Part shown: piece by piece, positions 35,055-42,599 of the stretch
How the letters are laid out: each line of letters begins with the position of its first letter
How positions within the stretch are numbered: the stretch's first letter is position 1
Notes under the pieces: generated by a model
What the model saw: only the letters and a program-made list of their open reading frames with translations
Database searches by the model: none
What the model was told of the DNA's origin: nothing
Translations under genes and position numbers: made by a program
NCBI RefSeq assembly: GCF_008033115.1
Contig: NZ_CP041203.1
Span: 3,596,001-3,660,000 of the forward strand
Length of the DNA stretch: 64,000 nt
Source of the DNA: Cellulomonas sp. Y8
Lineage (GTDB): Bacteria > Actinomycetota > Actinomycetes > Actinomycetales > Cellulomonadaceae
Direction of reading: 5' to 3'

Positions 35055-35972
35055 GTGACCACTCGCCTCGCGCTCGCCACCTGCGCCGCCCTGCCGGACC
35101 TCGACCCCGACGACGCGCCCCTCGTGACGGCGCTGCGGGACCGCGGCCTGGAGGTCGAGACGCCCGTCTGGAACGCCGCCGACGTCGACTGGTCGTCGTA
35201 CGACGCCGTCGTGGTCCGCTCCACCTGGGACTACACCGAGCGCCCGCGCGACTTCCGCTGGTGGACCCAGCGCGTCGCCCAGGCGTCCCGGCTCATCAAC
35301 CCGGCGCAGGCGCTCACCTGGAACATCGACAAGATCTACCAGCGCGCGCTGGAGGCGGCCGGCCTGCCGATCGTCCCGACGATCTGGATGGACCCGGCCC
35401 GCAACTTCAACGCCCGCGCGATCCACACCCGGTTCCCGGCCTTCGGCGAGTTCGTGATCAAGCCCACGGTCAGCGCCGGCTCCCGCGACACCGGCCGGTA
35501 CGCCGCCGACGAGACGCCCTCGCGCGCGCTCGCGATCCAGCACGTGAAGCACCTGCTCGACGACGGCCGGCACGTGATGGTGCAGCGCTACCTCAAGCAG
35601 GTCGACACCGTCGGCGAGACGGCGCTGGTCTACTTCGACGGCGAGCTGTCGCACGCGGTGCGCAAGGCACCGCTGCTGGAGGGCCCGTACCGCGCGGGCG
35701 ACACCGACGGCGTCCTCTACAAGGAGGAGGTCATGACCCCGCGCGACGCCTCGGAGGCGGAGCTCGCCCTCGGGCAGCGGGTCGTCGACGCCCTCCCGCA
35801 GCTGCTGCCCGGCCTCGAGCAGCCGCTCGCGTACACCCGGGTCGACCTCATCCCGGACGACGAGGGCAACCCGGTCGTCCTGGAGCTCGAGCTGATCGAG
35901 CCGAGCTTCTTCTTCGCGCAGGCGCCGGAGGCGGTCGACCGCTTCGCGGACGCGATCACGCGCCGCCTCTGA
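35055..35972 (+). CDS. ATP-grasp domain protein (RimK-like)
   Basis: A 305-residue ATP-grasp ligase-like protein. The N-terminal pre-ATP domain has LDPDDAPLVTALRDRGLEVETPVWNAADVDWSSYDAVVVRSTWDYTE; the nucleotide-binding part shows NIDKIYQRALEAAGLPIVPTIW and FVIKPTVSAGSRDTGRY; and the metal-binding end is TRVDLIPDDEGNPVVLELELIEPSFFF. The VRSTWDY and IEPSFFF motifs are typical of the actinobacterial group annotated only as ATP-grasp or glutathione-synthetase-like. It should join an amino acid or peptide to an acyl acceptor at the cost of ATP; the substrate is unknown. Confidence 0.85.
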   Translation: MTTRLALATCAALPDLDPDDAPLVTALRDRGLEVETPVWNAADVDWSSYDAVVVRSTWDYTERPRDFRWWTQRVAQASRLINPAQALTWNIDKIYQRALEAAGLPIVPTIWMDPARNFNARAIHTRFPAFGEFVIKPTVSAGSRDTGRYAADETPSRALAIQHVKHLLDDGRHVMVQRYLKQVDTVGETALVYFDGELSHAVRKAPLLEGPYRAGDTDGVLYKEEVMTPRDASEAELALGQRVVDALPQLLPGLEQPLAYTRVDLIPDDEGNPVVLELELIEPSFFFAQAPEAVDRFADAITRRL

Positions 35973-35985
35973 CGGTCGACGGCCG

Positions 35986-36058
35986 GTGAGGTCGTCGGTT
36001 GCGCCCGAGGTCGCTGGTTCCGCAACCCCCGCGGTGGCCGGAACCGACGACCTCGGCG
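35986..36058 (+). repeat. DDI 3' element after the ATP-grasp gene
   Basis: Direct units GAGGTCGTCGGTTGC (35988-36002) and CCCGAGGTCGCTGGTTCC (36004-36021), inverted unit GGAACCGACGACCTCGGCG (36040-36058). First and third units pair perfectly over 13 bp. Begins 13 bp after the stop, in the gene's direction. Core differs from the 10417 copy but architecture is the same. Confidence 0.7.
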
Positions 36059-36123
36059 CGAACGACCTGCTGCAGCAACGGCGAAGGGCGCCGCTCCCGG
36101 GGGAGCGGCGCCCTTCGCGCTGG

Positions 36124-36197
36124 GGTGGCTAACGGGACTTGAACCCGCGACCTCCTGGACCACAACCAGGCGCTCTACCACCTGAGCTATAGCCACC
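36124..36197 (-). tRNA. tRNA-His (anticodon GTG)
   Basis: Minus-strand cloverleaf with acceptor GTGGCTA/TAGCCAC, anticodon stem CCTGG/CCAGG around TTGTGGT giving GTG, T arm with GGTTCAAGTCC. The base before the 5' end is G and the discriminator is C, the extra G-1:C73 pair that marks histidine tRNA. Confidence 0.95.
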
Positions 36198-36250
36198 ACG
36201 ACCTCGGAGCTCCGGGGCCGTCGACAAGCATACCGGGTGTTCGAGGGTCC

Positions 36251-36913
36251 TCAGGACGTGGCGGTGCTGCCGCGGTGCGCCGCAGCCACGGAGGTGGCCT
36301 CGATCTGCGTCGCGATCGCCTTCGCGGCCTTGGAGTCCGGGCCCGGCTGGGGGACCAGGAGCGCCGCGCGGTAGTACCGCAGCTCGTCGATGCTCTCCAG
36401 GATGTCGGCGAGCGCGCGGTGCCCGCCGTTCTTCTTCGGGGAGGAGAAGTAGACCCGCGGGTACCAGCGGCGCGCGAGCTCCTTGATCGAGGAGACGTCG
36501 ATGATCCGGTAGTGCAGGTGGCCGACCAGCTCGGGCATGTCCCGGTCGAGGAACACCTTGTCGGTGCCGACCGAGTTGCCCGCGAGCGGGGCCTTGCCGG
36601 CCTCGGGCACGTGCTCGCGGACGTACGCGAGCACCTGGGCCTGCGCGTCCTCGAGCGTGGTGCCGGTGGCGAGCGCGTCGAGCAGGCCGGAGCTGGTGTG
36701 CATGTCGCGGACGAAGTCGCCCATCTGCGCCAGGGACTCGGCGGGCGGCGCGATGATCACGTCGACGCCCTCGCCGAGGACGTTGAGCTCGGAGTCGGTG
36801 ACGACGGCGGCGACCTCGACGAGCGCGTCCTGGACGCTGTCCAGGCCGGTCATCTCGCAGTCGATCCAGACGATCCGGTCGGCCTTGCCGTTGCCGTTGT
36901 TCAGGGTGCTCAC
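36251..36913 (-). CDS. orn: Oligoribonuclease
   Basis: A DEDDh 3'-5' exonuclease that finishes RNA decay by degrading di- and short oligoribonucleotides such as pGpG. The 220-residue product has IVWIDCEMTGLDSVQDALVEVAAVVTD with the first Asp-Glu pair, the GDFVRDMHTSSGL and APLAGNSVGTDKVFLDRDMPEL blocks, YRIIDVSSIKELARRWYP, and the final HRALADILESIDELRYYR with catalytic His and Asp. The C-terminal 30 residues are a low-complexity tail. GTG 36913 is 6 nt after TACCCT. Confidence 0.96.
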   Translation of the reverse strand: MSTLNNGNGKADRIVWIDCEMTGLDSVQDALVEVAAVVTDSELNVLGEGVDVIIAPPAESLAQMGDFVRDMHTSSGLLDALATGTTLEDAQAQVLAYVREHVPEAGKAPLAGNSVGTDKVFLDRDMPELVGHLHYRIIDVSSIKELARRWYPRVYFSSPKKNGGHRALADILESIDELRYYRAALLVPQPGPDSKAAKAIATQIEATSVAAAHRGSTATS

Positions 36914-36919
36914 CCGCTC

Positions 36920-36925
36920 AGGGTA
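36920..36925 (-). promoter_or_regulatory. -10 box TACCCT for leaderless orn
   Basis: On the minus strand TACCCT ends 6 nt before GTG 36913. Confidence 0.45.
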
Positions 36926-37020
36926 CGGGTGAGCCCGCCGGACGGGGTGTCCGACGGGCTCACCGGGTCGTGCGGGCGGCGCGGCGGGCGCCGGGAACCG
37001 GCCACGGGGGCGTCCCCGGG

Positions 37021-37224
37021 TCAGCGGATGGCGGCGACCGTGGTGGTCGCCGGCAGAAGGGCCCGCAGGCGCAGCTGCCGGAGGCGTTCCGGCGGTCGAC
37101 CGCGGGTCTCGCCGTCGGGTCTGACCGCGGCGCGCCGGGCGGCGTGCCGGGACAGGAGGCGAGCGGTCTCGATGCGCTCGCGGTGGTCGGCCTGGATCAG
37201 GTCGAACGTCAGGGTGGGGTGCAT
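37021..37224 (-). CDS. Small basic protein, unknown function
   Basis: A 67-residue protein beginning MHPTLTFDLIQADHRERIETARLLSRHAARRAAVR and ending in an Arg/Leu-rich helix and a hydrophobic ATTTVAAIR. It has no ribosome site beyond GGACC and no recognised family, but the initial motif (TFDLIQADHRERIE with an Arg-rich helix) looks structured. An extension to 37311 is possible but not gene-like. Downstream lies orn on the same strand, 107 bp away. Confidence 0.5.
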   Translation of the reverse strand: MHPTLTFDLIQADHRERIETARLLSRHAARRAAVRPDGETRGRPPERLRQLRLRALLPATTTVAAIR

Positions 37225-37337
37225 GGTGGGTGGGTCCTTCGAACGTTCCGGGAGGGGCCTGGCCGGGCCCCGGGACTCACCGCGCGGTAGCCAGAACGCT
37301 CCCACCCCCACCGCCCGCGGGTCACGCGTTTATCGGA

Positions 37338-37411
37338 CGTCGAGGTCGAGGGTTCGCCCGCCCGGAGCCGCCCGGAACCCTCGACCTCGGCGGAAACCCT
37401 CGACCTCGGCG
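37338..37411 (-). repeat. DDI 3' element after the esterase gene
   Basis: Read on the minus strand, directly from the esterase stop: direct unit CGCCGAGGTCGAGGGTTTC, direct unit CGCCGAGGTCGAGGGTTCC, a GC-rich spacer, and inverted unit GAACCCTCGACCTCGACG. It has the same core as the elements at 10417 and 11460. Its first base abuts the stop codon at 37412-37414. Confidence 0.75.
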
Positions 37412-38074
37412 TCAGTCCACCGGCAGGGTGCGGGAGAGGAACGCCGCGACGTCCGCCAGGACGCGGGCGTCGATGCCGTGGGCCAGGCCGGGGTACTCGC
37501 GGTGCTCCAGCGCGGCGTGCGCCGCGAGCCACCTGGCCGTCCGCGTCGTCGCATCCGGCGGGATCACCGGGTCCGCGTCGCCGTGGCCGAGCAGGACCGG
37601 CACCCGCGGGTCCCGCGCGGCCAGCGCCGCGTCGCCCGGCTCCTCGGCGTCGAGCGAGAACCCCGACAGCACGACCGCCGCCGCGAACCGGTCGGGCCGC
37701 GCGCGCAGCAGCTGCGTCGCCATCAGCCCGCCCTGGGAGAACCCGAGCAGCGCGACCGGGCGGGCCCCGACCCGCGCGTCCGCGTCGAGCCAGGCCAGCA
37801 GCGCGTCGGCGCCCGCCCGGACGCGGGCGGGCTCCGGCCGCCCCGGCGTCGCCAGCGGCGCCCAGGCGAACCCGGGGCCGCCGAGCAGCGGACCCCGCGG
37901 TGCGGCCAGCGCCAGCCCGGCCGGCAGGTGCGGGGCCAGGCCGAGCAGGTCGCCCTCGTGCGAGCCGTAGCCGTGCAGCAGCACGAGCAGCGGCGCACCC
38001 GGCCCCGGGGCGGCGCCGGGGGTGTGCGCCCACCGCGCCGCCGCGGGGTCGACCGCGAGCGCGTCGTCGGTCAC
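37412..38074 (-). CDS. Alpha/beta hydrolase, carboxylesterase/phospholipase family
   Basis: A 220-residue serine hydrolase. LLVLLHGYGSHEGDLLGLAPHLP provides the oxyanion region, LLGFSQGGLMATQLL the nucleophile elbow (GFSQG), VLLGHGDADPVIPP the acid Asp, and YPGLAHGIDARVLADV the catalytic His. GTG 38074 starts 2 bp after the stop of the upstream reductase, making a two-gene operon under the divergent promoter controlled by MarR. Substrate unknown; short-chain esters or lysophospholipids fit the family. Confidence 0.9.
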   Translation of the reverse strand: MTDDALAVDPAAARWAHTPGAAPGPGAPLLVLLHGYGSHEGDLLGLAPHLPAGLALAAPRGPLLGGPGFAWAPLATPGRPEPARVRAGADALLAWLDADARVGARPVALLGFSQGGLMATQLLRARPDRFAAAVVLSGFSLDAEEPGDAALAARDPRVPVLLGHGDADPVIPPDATTRTARWLAAHAALEHREYPGLAHGIDARVLADVAAFLSRTLPVD

Positions 38075-38076
38075 GC

Positions 38077-38694
38077 TCAGCGCTCCAGGGCGAAGCCGGA
38101 CGTCCAGGACGTCTTCTCCGCGGCGGCCAGCGTCATCTGCAGGAAGCCGAGCGCCTCGAGCTCGTGCGCCCGCTTCAGCGAGCCCGCGTCGACGGCGCGC
38201 AGGCCGCCGCCCTCGACGACCCCGGCCAGCGCGGCCTTGGCGTCCGCGTCGTCGCCCGCGATCAGCACCGTCGTCGGCAGGGAGCCGACCGTGCCGGAGG
38301 CCAGCGTCGCCGCGAAGTTGGTGCTGAACGCCTTGAGCACGCGAGCCTGCGGCAGCAGCGCGGCGAGCTCGGCGGTCGCGGACGAGCCCGCGGGGACGAC
38401 CAGCGAGTCGAAGGTCGCGAAGTCGACGGGGTTGGTGGTCTCGACGACCACGCGGCCCGCGAAGCCGTCGGGGTACTGCGCCGCCACCTCGGCGAGCGCC
38501 GGGTAGGGGAGGGCGAGGACGACGACGTCGCCGGTCACGGCGTCGCCCACGGTGCCGGCGGTCACGGCCGGGTCCACGGCGGCGGCCTTGGCGGCGTCCC
38601 GGGCGAGCACCTGCACATCGGCGCCGGCCTTCAGCGCCAGGCGCGCCACCGCGCCGCCGATGTTGCCCGCCCCGATGATGGTCACGCTGGTCAT
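38077..38694 (-). CDS. NADPH-dependent F420 reductase / NAD(P)-binding protein
   Basis: A 205-residue Rossmann-fold protein: SVTIIGAGNIGGAVARLALKAGADVQVLARD gives the GxGxxG loop, followed by DVVVLALPYPALAEVAAQYPDGFAGRVVVETTNPVDF and RVLKAFSTNFAATLASG typical of the F420:NADP oxidoreductase (FNO) family. Such proteins move hydride between NADPH and F420 or reduce related substrates. ATG 38694 is divergent from marR with three inverted repeats in the 102-bp gap, so it is likely repressed by that MarR protein. Confidence 0.88.
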   Translation of the reverse strand: MTSVTIIGAGNIGGAVARLALKAGADVQVLARDAAKAAAVDPAVTAGTVGDAVTGDVVVLALPYPALAEVAAQYPDGFAGRVVVETTNPVDFATFDSLVVPAGSSATAELAALLPQARVLKAFSTNFAATLASGTVGSLPTTVLIAGDDADAKAALAGVVEGGGLRAVDAGSLKRAHELEALGFLQMTLAAAEKTSWTSGFALER

Positions 38695-38717
38695 GTCTGC
38701 TCCTCGACGGTCGCTCC

Positions 38718-38739
38718 GCGACAACCGACATGTTGTCGC
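38718..38739. promoter_or_regulatory. Inverted repeat between reductase and marR
   Basis: GCGACAAC and GTTGTCGC, perfect 8-bp arms with a 6-bp spacer, close to the reductase start. Confidence 0.5.
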
Positions 38740-38771
38740 TTCAACCAACGTACGACTTGCAGGTTGAAGCG
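38737..38771. promoter_or_regulatory. Long inverted repeat between reductase and marR
   Basis: CGCTTCAACC and GGTTGAAGCG, perfect 10-bp arms with a 15-bp spacer. Its right arm overlaps the palindrome GTTGAAGCGTCAAC at 38763-38776, so several nested sites share the half site GTTGA. Expected binding region for the divergent MarR protein. Confidence 0.6.
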
Positions 38772-38783
38772 TCAACCATTCGG

Positions 38784-38789
38784 TAGGAT
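38784..38789 (+). promoter_or_regulatory. -10 box TAGGAT for leaderless marR
   Basis: TAGGAT ends 7 nt before ATG 38797 and lies just beyond the palindrome at 38763-38776, so a bound repressor would block it. Confidence 0.55.
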
Positions 38790-38796
38790 GTCCCGC

Positions 38797-39321
38797 ATGA
38801 CCGACGACACCCGCTGGCTGAGCGCACGCGAGCTGCAGGCCTGGATGCGCCTGGAGGCGGTCGCGGAGCTGCTGCCCGCCGCGCTCGACCACCAGCTGCA
38901 GCGCGACGCCGACCTGTCGCACTACGACTACCTGGTGCTCGCCAAGCTGTCCGAGGCGCCCGACCGCACGCTGCGGATGAGCGGGCTCGCGGCCAGCACC
39001 AACGCCACGCTGCCGCGGCTGTCGCACGTCGCCGCCCGGCTCGAGGCGCGCGGGTTCCTCACCCGCACCCGCGACGAGGGGGACCGGCGCGCGACGCTCG
39101 CCACGCTCACCGAGGAGGGTTGGCGGAAGGTCGTCGCCACGGCGCCGTCGCACGTGGGGGAGGTGCGCCGGCTGGTCGTGGACCGGCTCACGGCGGAGCA
39201 GGTCGAGCAGCTCGACGCCATCGCGCTCGCGGTCCTCGGTGCCCTGGACCCGGAGAACCGGCTGCAGGCGCAGAACCCGGTCGTCGACCCCGCAAACGCC
39301 TGCGGCAACGAGGCGGGCTGA
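38797..39321 (+). CDS. MarR family transcriptional regulator
   Basis: A 174-residue winged-helix regulator. SARELQAWMRLEAVAELLPAALDHQLQRDADLSHYDYLVLAKLSEAP is the dimer helix, LRMSGLAASTNATLPRLSHVAARLEARGFLTRTRDEGDRRATLATLTEEG is the wHTH with the DRR wing. It is divergent from the F420-type reductase and esterase genes, with matched inverted repeats between; repression of both itself and that operon, relieved by an aromatic or lipophilic ligand, is the likely scheme (inference). Confidence 0.93.
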   Translation: MTDDTRWLSARELQAWMRLEAVAELLPAALDHQLQRDADLSHYDYLVLAKLSEAPDRTLRMSGLAASTNATLPRLSHVAARLEARGFLTRTRDEGDRRATLATLTEEGWRKVVATAPSHVGEVRRLVVDRLTAEQVEQLDAIALAVLGALDPENRLQAQNPVVDPANACGNEAG

Positions 39322-39392
39322 CCCGGCGCCGCGGCGCCCGGCGGCTCACCCGGCCCCCGGCGGCTGCGCGACGCGCGACGGGCCGGCTGGTC

Positions 39393-39452
39393 CCCACCTG
39401 ATTCTCGCGCCGATGCCCGATCGATCGGTGGTCGGCGCGAGGATCGGGTGGG
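39393..39452. repeat. Nested palindrome between converging genes
   Basis: CCCACCTGATTCTCGCGCCGA pairs with TCGGCGCGAGGATCGGGTGGG with two mismatches, and CCGAT/ATCGG forms a further inner hairpin. It lies between marR and the TIGR02611 gene and is followed by TTT. It shares the CGCCGA end of the DDI units but is a simple palindrome; likely a bidirectional terminator. Confidence 0.6.
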
Positions 39453-39485
39453 TTTCGCGCGCGGGGCGCCCCGGTGCCGCGGCGG

Positions 39486-39887
39486 TCAGGCGGCCGGTGC
39501 CCCGCGGCGTGCGGCCGCGCGGCGGGCCCGGCGCTCGCGGAACGCGTGCCAGTACCGCAGCACCAGCGCCTTCAGCCGGTGGTTGAACCGCTGGATCACC
39601 GCGAACTCGGTCCCGAGGATGCCCAGCCCGAGGAAGATCGCGAGCCAGCCCGGCCCGGGCAGCACGAGCATCGCGATGCCCGCGAGCACGACGGTCGCGC
39701 CGACGACGGTCACGACGACCTTGTAGGTCAGCCGCAGCCACGGCCGGCTGTCCAGCCGCGCGCGCAGCCGGGCCAGGGCGCGGTGCGCGCCGGTGTCGGT
39801 GCGCTCGCCCGCGGCGATCTCGGCGGCGAGGCCCTCGGTCGGCGCGGGGGCCGCGGGGCCGGCGCCGGCGGGGGTCGGTGTCGTCAT
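39486..39887 (-). CDS. TIGR02611 family (PGPGW) membrane protein
   Basis: A 133-residue membrane protein. Two or three helices around residues 55-100: LTYKVVVTVVGATVVLAGIAMLVLPGPGWLAIFLGLGILGTEF carries the diagnostic LPGPGW loop, followed by WLKR-like basic VIQRFNHRLKALVLRYWHAFRERRARR. The N-terminal 45 residues are soluble and Ala/Thr-rich. Function of the family is unknown. It is upstream of nothing obvious and converges with marR. Confidence 0.87.
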   Translation of the reverse strand: MTTPTPAGAGPAAPAPTEGLAAEIAAGERTDTGAHRALARLRARLDSRPWLRLTYKVVVTVVGATVVLAGIAMLVLPGPGWLAIFLGLGILGTEFAVIQRFNHRLKALVLRYWHAFRERRARRAAARRGAPAA

Positions 39888-39969
39888 GCCAGCAACGACG
39901 AGCGGGCCGCCCGGTTTGTTCCCGGCGGCGCGGGTGCTTCCTCGGGCGGCGCGGCCACGCCCCCGGCGG

Positions 39970-40644
39970 TCAGGCGTCCGCGCCGGCCGCAGCGCCCCCG
40001 CCGACCCCGCCCGCGCCCAGCAGCGACGGCCGCGGGTCCAGCACCGCGGAGACCAGCGCCTCGATCGCGAACGCGCTCGCCTCGGCGAGCTCCACGTCGT
40101 CCCGCGCCAGCAGCCACTGCACCTGCAGCCCGTCCATCACCGCCAGGATCGACGCGGCGGCGCGGTCGACCGTCTCGGGCACGGTGATCCCGCGCTCGGC
40201 GCAGACGTCCTCGAACGCGTCGCGGAGGTCCTGGCGCAGCGTGCGGTACCGCTCCTCGAAGTACGCCCGCCCGGGGTGGCCGTCGGTCACCGACTCCGCG
40301 GACAGCACCGCGTACGCCTGGACGATGCCGTGGCGGCTCTCGTTGGCGAACGCGGTGCGCACGAGGTGCCGGAAGCGGTCCAGCCCGTCCGGCATCCGCT
40401 GGTCCTGCAACCCCTCGACGTCGGTGCGGTCGCGGTACTTGAGGACCTCCACGAGGAGCTGGTCCTTGGACCCGAAGTGGTGCAGGATCCCGGCGTGCGT
40501 CATGCCGACCTGGTCGGCGATCTCCGTGAGCGGGCCGCGGTTGTACCCCTTGGCCCCGAAGGTGGCGGTGGCGGCGCGGAGGATCTCGGTGCGCTTGGCC
40601 AGGGTCTCCGGCCGGGCCCGCGGGGCGCGCCTCGTCGTGCTCAT
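39970..40644 (-). CDS. TetR family transcriptional regulator
   Basis: A 224-residue regulator: ILRAATATFGAKGYNRGPLTEIADQVGMTHAGILHHFGSKDQLLVEVLKYRD is the complete TetR DNA-binding domain (residues about 20-72), followed by an all-helical ligand domain. ATG 40644 with GAGGAACGG upstream is chosen; an extension to 40728 would cover the promoter region. It is divergent from the oligosaccharide transport operon, and the palindrome-like site at 40766-40783 lies between, so it probably represses that operon. Confidence 0.93.
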   Translation of the reverse strand: MSTTRRAPRARPETLAKRTEILRAATATFGAKGYNRGPLTEIADQVGMTHAGILHHFGSKDQLLVEVLKYRDRTDVEGLQDQRMPDGLDRFRHLVRTAFANESRHGIVQAYAVLSAESVTDGHPGRAYFEERYRTLRQDLRDAFEDVCAERGITVPETVDRAAASILAVMDGLQVQWLLARDDVELAEASAFAIEALVSAVLDPRPSLLGAGGVGGGAAAGADA

Positions 40645-40765
40645 CCGTTCCTCACATCCTCGTGTCACGCCCCTCGGCGCGCGGCCAACCCTAGTGGCGC
40701 CGACCGCGGCCCCGACCCCCCGGGTCACGACTTGGTCACGGCTCCTCCGGAGGGCTGGAAAGAAC

Positions 40766-40783
40766 TTACTGACAGTGTAGTAA
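40766..40783. promoter_or_regulatory. Probable TetR operator
   Basis: TTACT and AGTAA arms spaced by GACAGTGT, in the gap between the TetR gene and the transport operon, about 80 bp before the binding-protein ATG. The sequence looks like TTACTGACA-N-TGTCAGTAA with the C of the right half missing. Confidence 0.55.
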
Positions 40784-40863
40784 CGTTCCGGCCAGCGCGA
40801 TCGCGACGACGCGGCGCGACCTCACAGACGCCCGTGCGGGCGTCTCGTTTCGAAGGAGAAACC

Positions 40864-42537
40864 ATGAGGGTGAAGTTCCCGGCGATCGCGCTCGGCCTGG
40901 CCGCCGCGCTGGCGCTGACGGCCTGCTCCGGAGAATCGGGGGGCGGGGAGAGCAGCTCGACCGGCGGGTCCGGTGCCGCGCTGACCATCGCCAAGCCCGA
41001 CGGCGCCATCACCACCGAGTCGAACAACCCGTTCCTCGGGGACAGCTCGGCCAGCATGTACGGCTACCGCTACGCCATGTTCGAGACCATGGCGCTGGTC
41101 AACACCGCGGACCCGACCGTCGTCACCCCGCGGCTCGCCTCGAGCGTGGAGTGGAACGCGGACTACACCGAGCTCACGGTCACGGCGCGCGAGGGCGTCA
41201 CCTGGCAGGACGGCGAGCCGTTCACCATCGACGACATCGTCGGCACGTTCGACATGTACCTCGACGGGCGGCTCACCGACACCGCCGCGCTGGACTACCT
41301 GGGCGCCGAGGTCGACGGCGACTCGGCGACGCTGAAGTTCGGCAACTCCAAGTTCGTCAAGCGCGGCACGGTGCTGCACGTCCCGATCGTCCCGAAGCAC
41401 ATCTGGGACACCCTCGACGACCCGTCGACCGCGGCGCTCACCGGCGAGGGCGAGGCCATCGGGACCGGCCCGTACGTGCTGTCGAGCTGGTCGACCGAGT
41501 CGGTGACGCTGACCGCCAACCCGGACTACTGGGACGGCGAGCTGGCGGTCCCCGAGCTGCACTACGTCTCGTACGGCGACAACTCCGCCCTGGCCACGGC
41601 CCTCACCACCGGCGAGGCGGACTGGGCGCAGGCGTTCCTGCCGCAGGTCCAGGAGACCTTCCTCGACAAGGACCCGGCCAACCGCTACCTGGTCACCCCG
41701 ACCGCCGGTGCGGGGACGCTGTTCCTCAACCTCACCCGCAAGCCGTTCGACGACGTCGCGCTGCGCGAGGCGCTCGCGTGGACCATCGACCGCGACGCCT
41801 ACGTCGAGATCGCCCGGGAGGGCGCCTCGGCCGTCGTCGACTCGGTGACCGGTCTCGGCCCGTCGCTGGAGCCGGACGTCGTCGACGAGTTCGCGGGGGA
41901 GACCTACGAGGTGGACCTCGACAAGGCGGAGTCCATCCTGGAGGACGCCGGCTACACGGGCATCGGCGACAAGCTGGTGGACCCGGACGGCGAGCCGGTG
42001 ACCTTCTCGATCTCGGTCCCCGCGGGGTGGACCGACTGGAACACCGAGCAGGCGCTGATCTCCGAGCAGCTGAAGGAGCTCGGCATCGAGGTCACGATCG
42101 ACCAGCCCGACTGGGGCGGCTGGGACGAGGCCCGCAAGACGGGGAACTTCGACGCGATCATCCACTGGCTCGACGGCGAGGGCGCCTGGGGCGTCTACGA
42201 CTCCATCATGGGGACCCGCTGGATCGCGACCGACGACGCCGGGGTCGAGAACGCCGACTTCAACTTCGGGCGGTACAGCGACCCCGAGGTCGACGCGGCG
42301 CTGAACACCTACGCCAGCACCGACAACGACGCCGACCGCGCCGCCGCGATGACCACGCTGCAGCAGGCGTTCGTCCGCGACGTCCCCGCGATCCCGCTGG
42401 GCTCGCACCCGCTGCTGGGCCTGTTCAACGAGCGCAGCTACACCGGCTGGCCGACCGAGGACGACATGTACGCCTCGGCCGACCCGACGCAGCCCGAGGT
42501 CGCCCTCGTCCTGAGCACCCTCGAGCCCACCGAGTGA
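40864..42537 (+). CDS. ABC transporter substrate-binding lipoprotein, family 5 (oligosaccharide)
   Basis: A 557-residue family 5 binding protein with Cys21 in ALTAC as lipidation site. Family features are LASSVEWNADYTELTVTAREGVTWQDGEPFTIDDIVGTFDMY, GTGPYVLSSWSTESVTLTANPDYWDG and SISVPAGWTDWNTEQALISEQLKELGIEVTIDQPDWGGWDEARKTGNFDAI. Family 5 members usually bind peptides, but those next to beta-glucosidases, such as in Thermotoga, bind cello-oligosaccharides; the GH3 gene at the end of this operon points that way. ATG 40864 has AAGGAG upstream. A hairpin follows the stop. Confidence 0.93.
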   Translation: MRVKFPAIALGLAAALALTACSGESGGGESSSTGGSGAALTIAKPDGAITTESNNPFLGDSSASMYGYRYAMFETMALVNTADPTVVTPRLASSVEWNADYTELTVTAREGVTWQDGEPFTIDDIVGTFDMYLDGRLTDTAALDYLGAEVDGDSATLKFGNSKFVKRGTVLHVPIVPKHIWDTLDDPSTAALTGEGEAIGTGPYVLSSWSTESVTLTANPDYWDGELAVPELHYVSYGDNSALATALTTGEADWAQAFLPQVQETFLDKDPANRYLVTPTAGAGTLFLNLTRKPFDDVALREALAWTIDRDAYVEIAREGASAVVDSVTGLGPSLEPDVVDEFAGETYEVDLDKAESILEDAGYTGIGDKLVDPDGEPVTFSISVPAGWTDWNTEQALISEQLKELGIEVTIDQPDWGGWDEARKTGNFDAIIHWLDGEGAWGVYDSIMGTRWIATDDAGVENADFNFGRYSDPEVDAALNTYASTDNDADRAAAMTTLQQAFVRDVPAIPLGSHPLLGLFNERSYTGWPTEDDMYASADPTQPEVALVLSTLEPTE

Positions 42538-42541
42538 CCCC

Positions 42542-42576
42542 GCGTCAGGGGGCGGCCCTCGGCCGCCCCCTGACGC
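42542..42576 (+). terminator. Intra-operon hairpin between binding protein and ATPase genes
   Basis: GCGTCAGGGGGCGGCC and its exact complement form a 16-bp stem with a CTC loop, starting 5 bp after the binding-protein stop and ending 24 bp before the next ATG. A partial terminator or stabiliser would give excess binding protein over the membrane components. Confidence 0.7.
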
Positions 42577-42599
42577 CCCCACGCAAGGAGACCCCCCAG

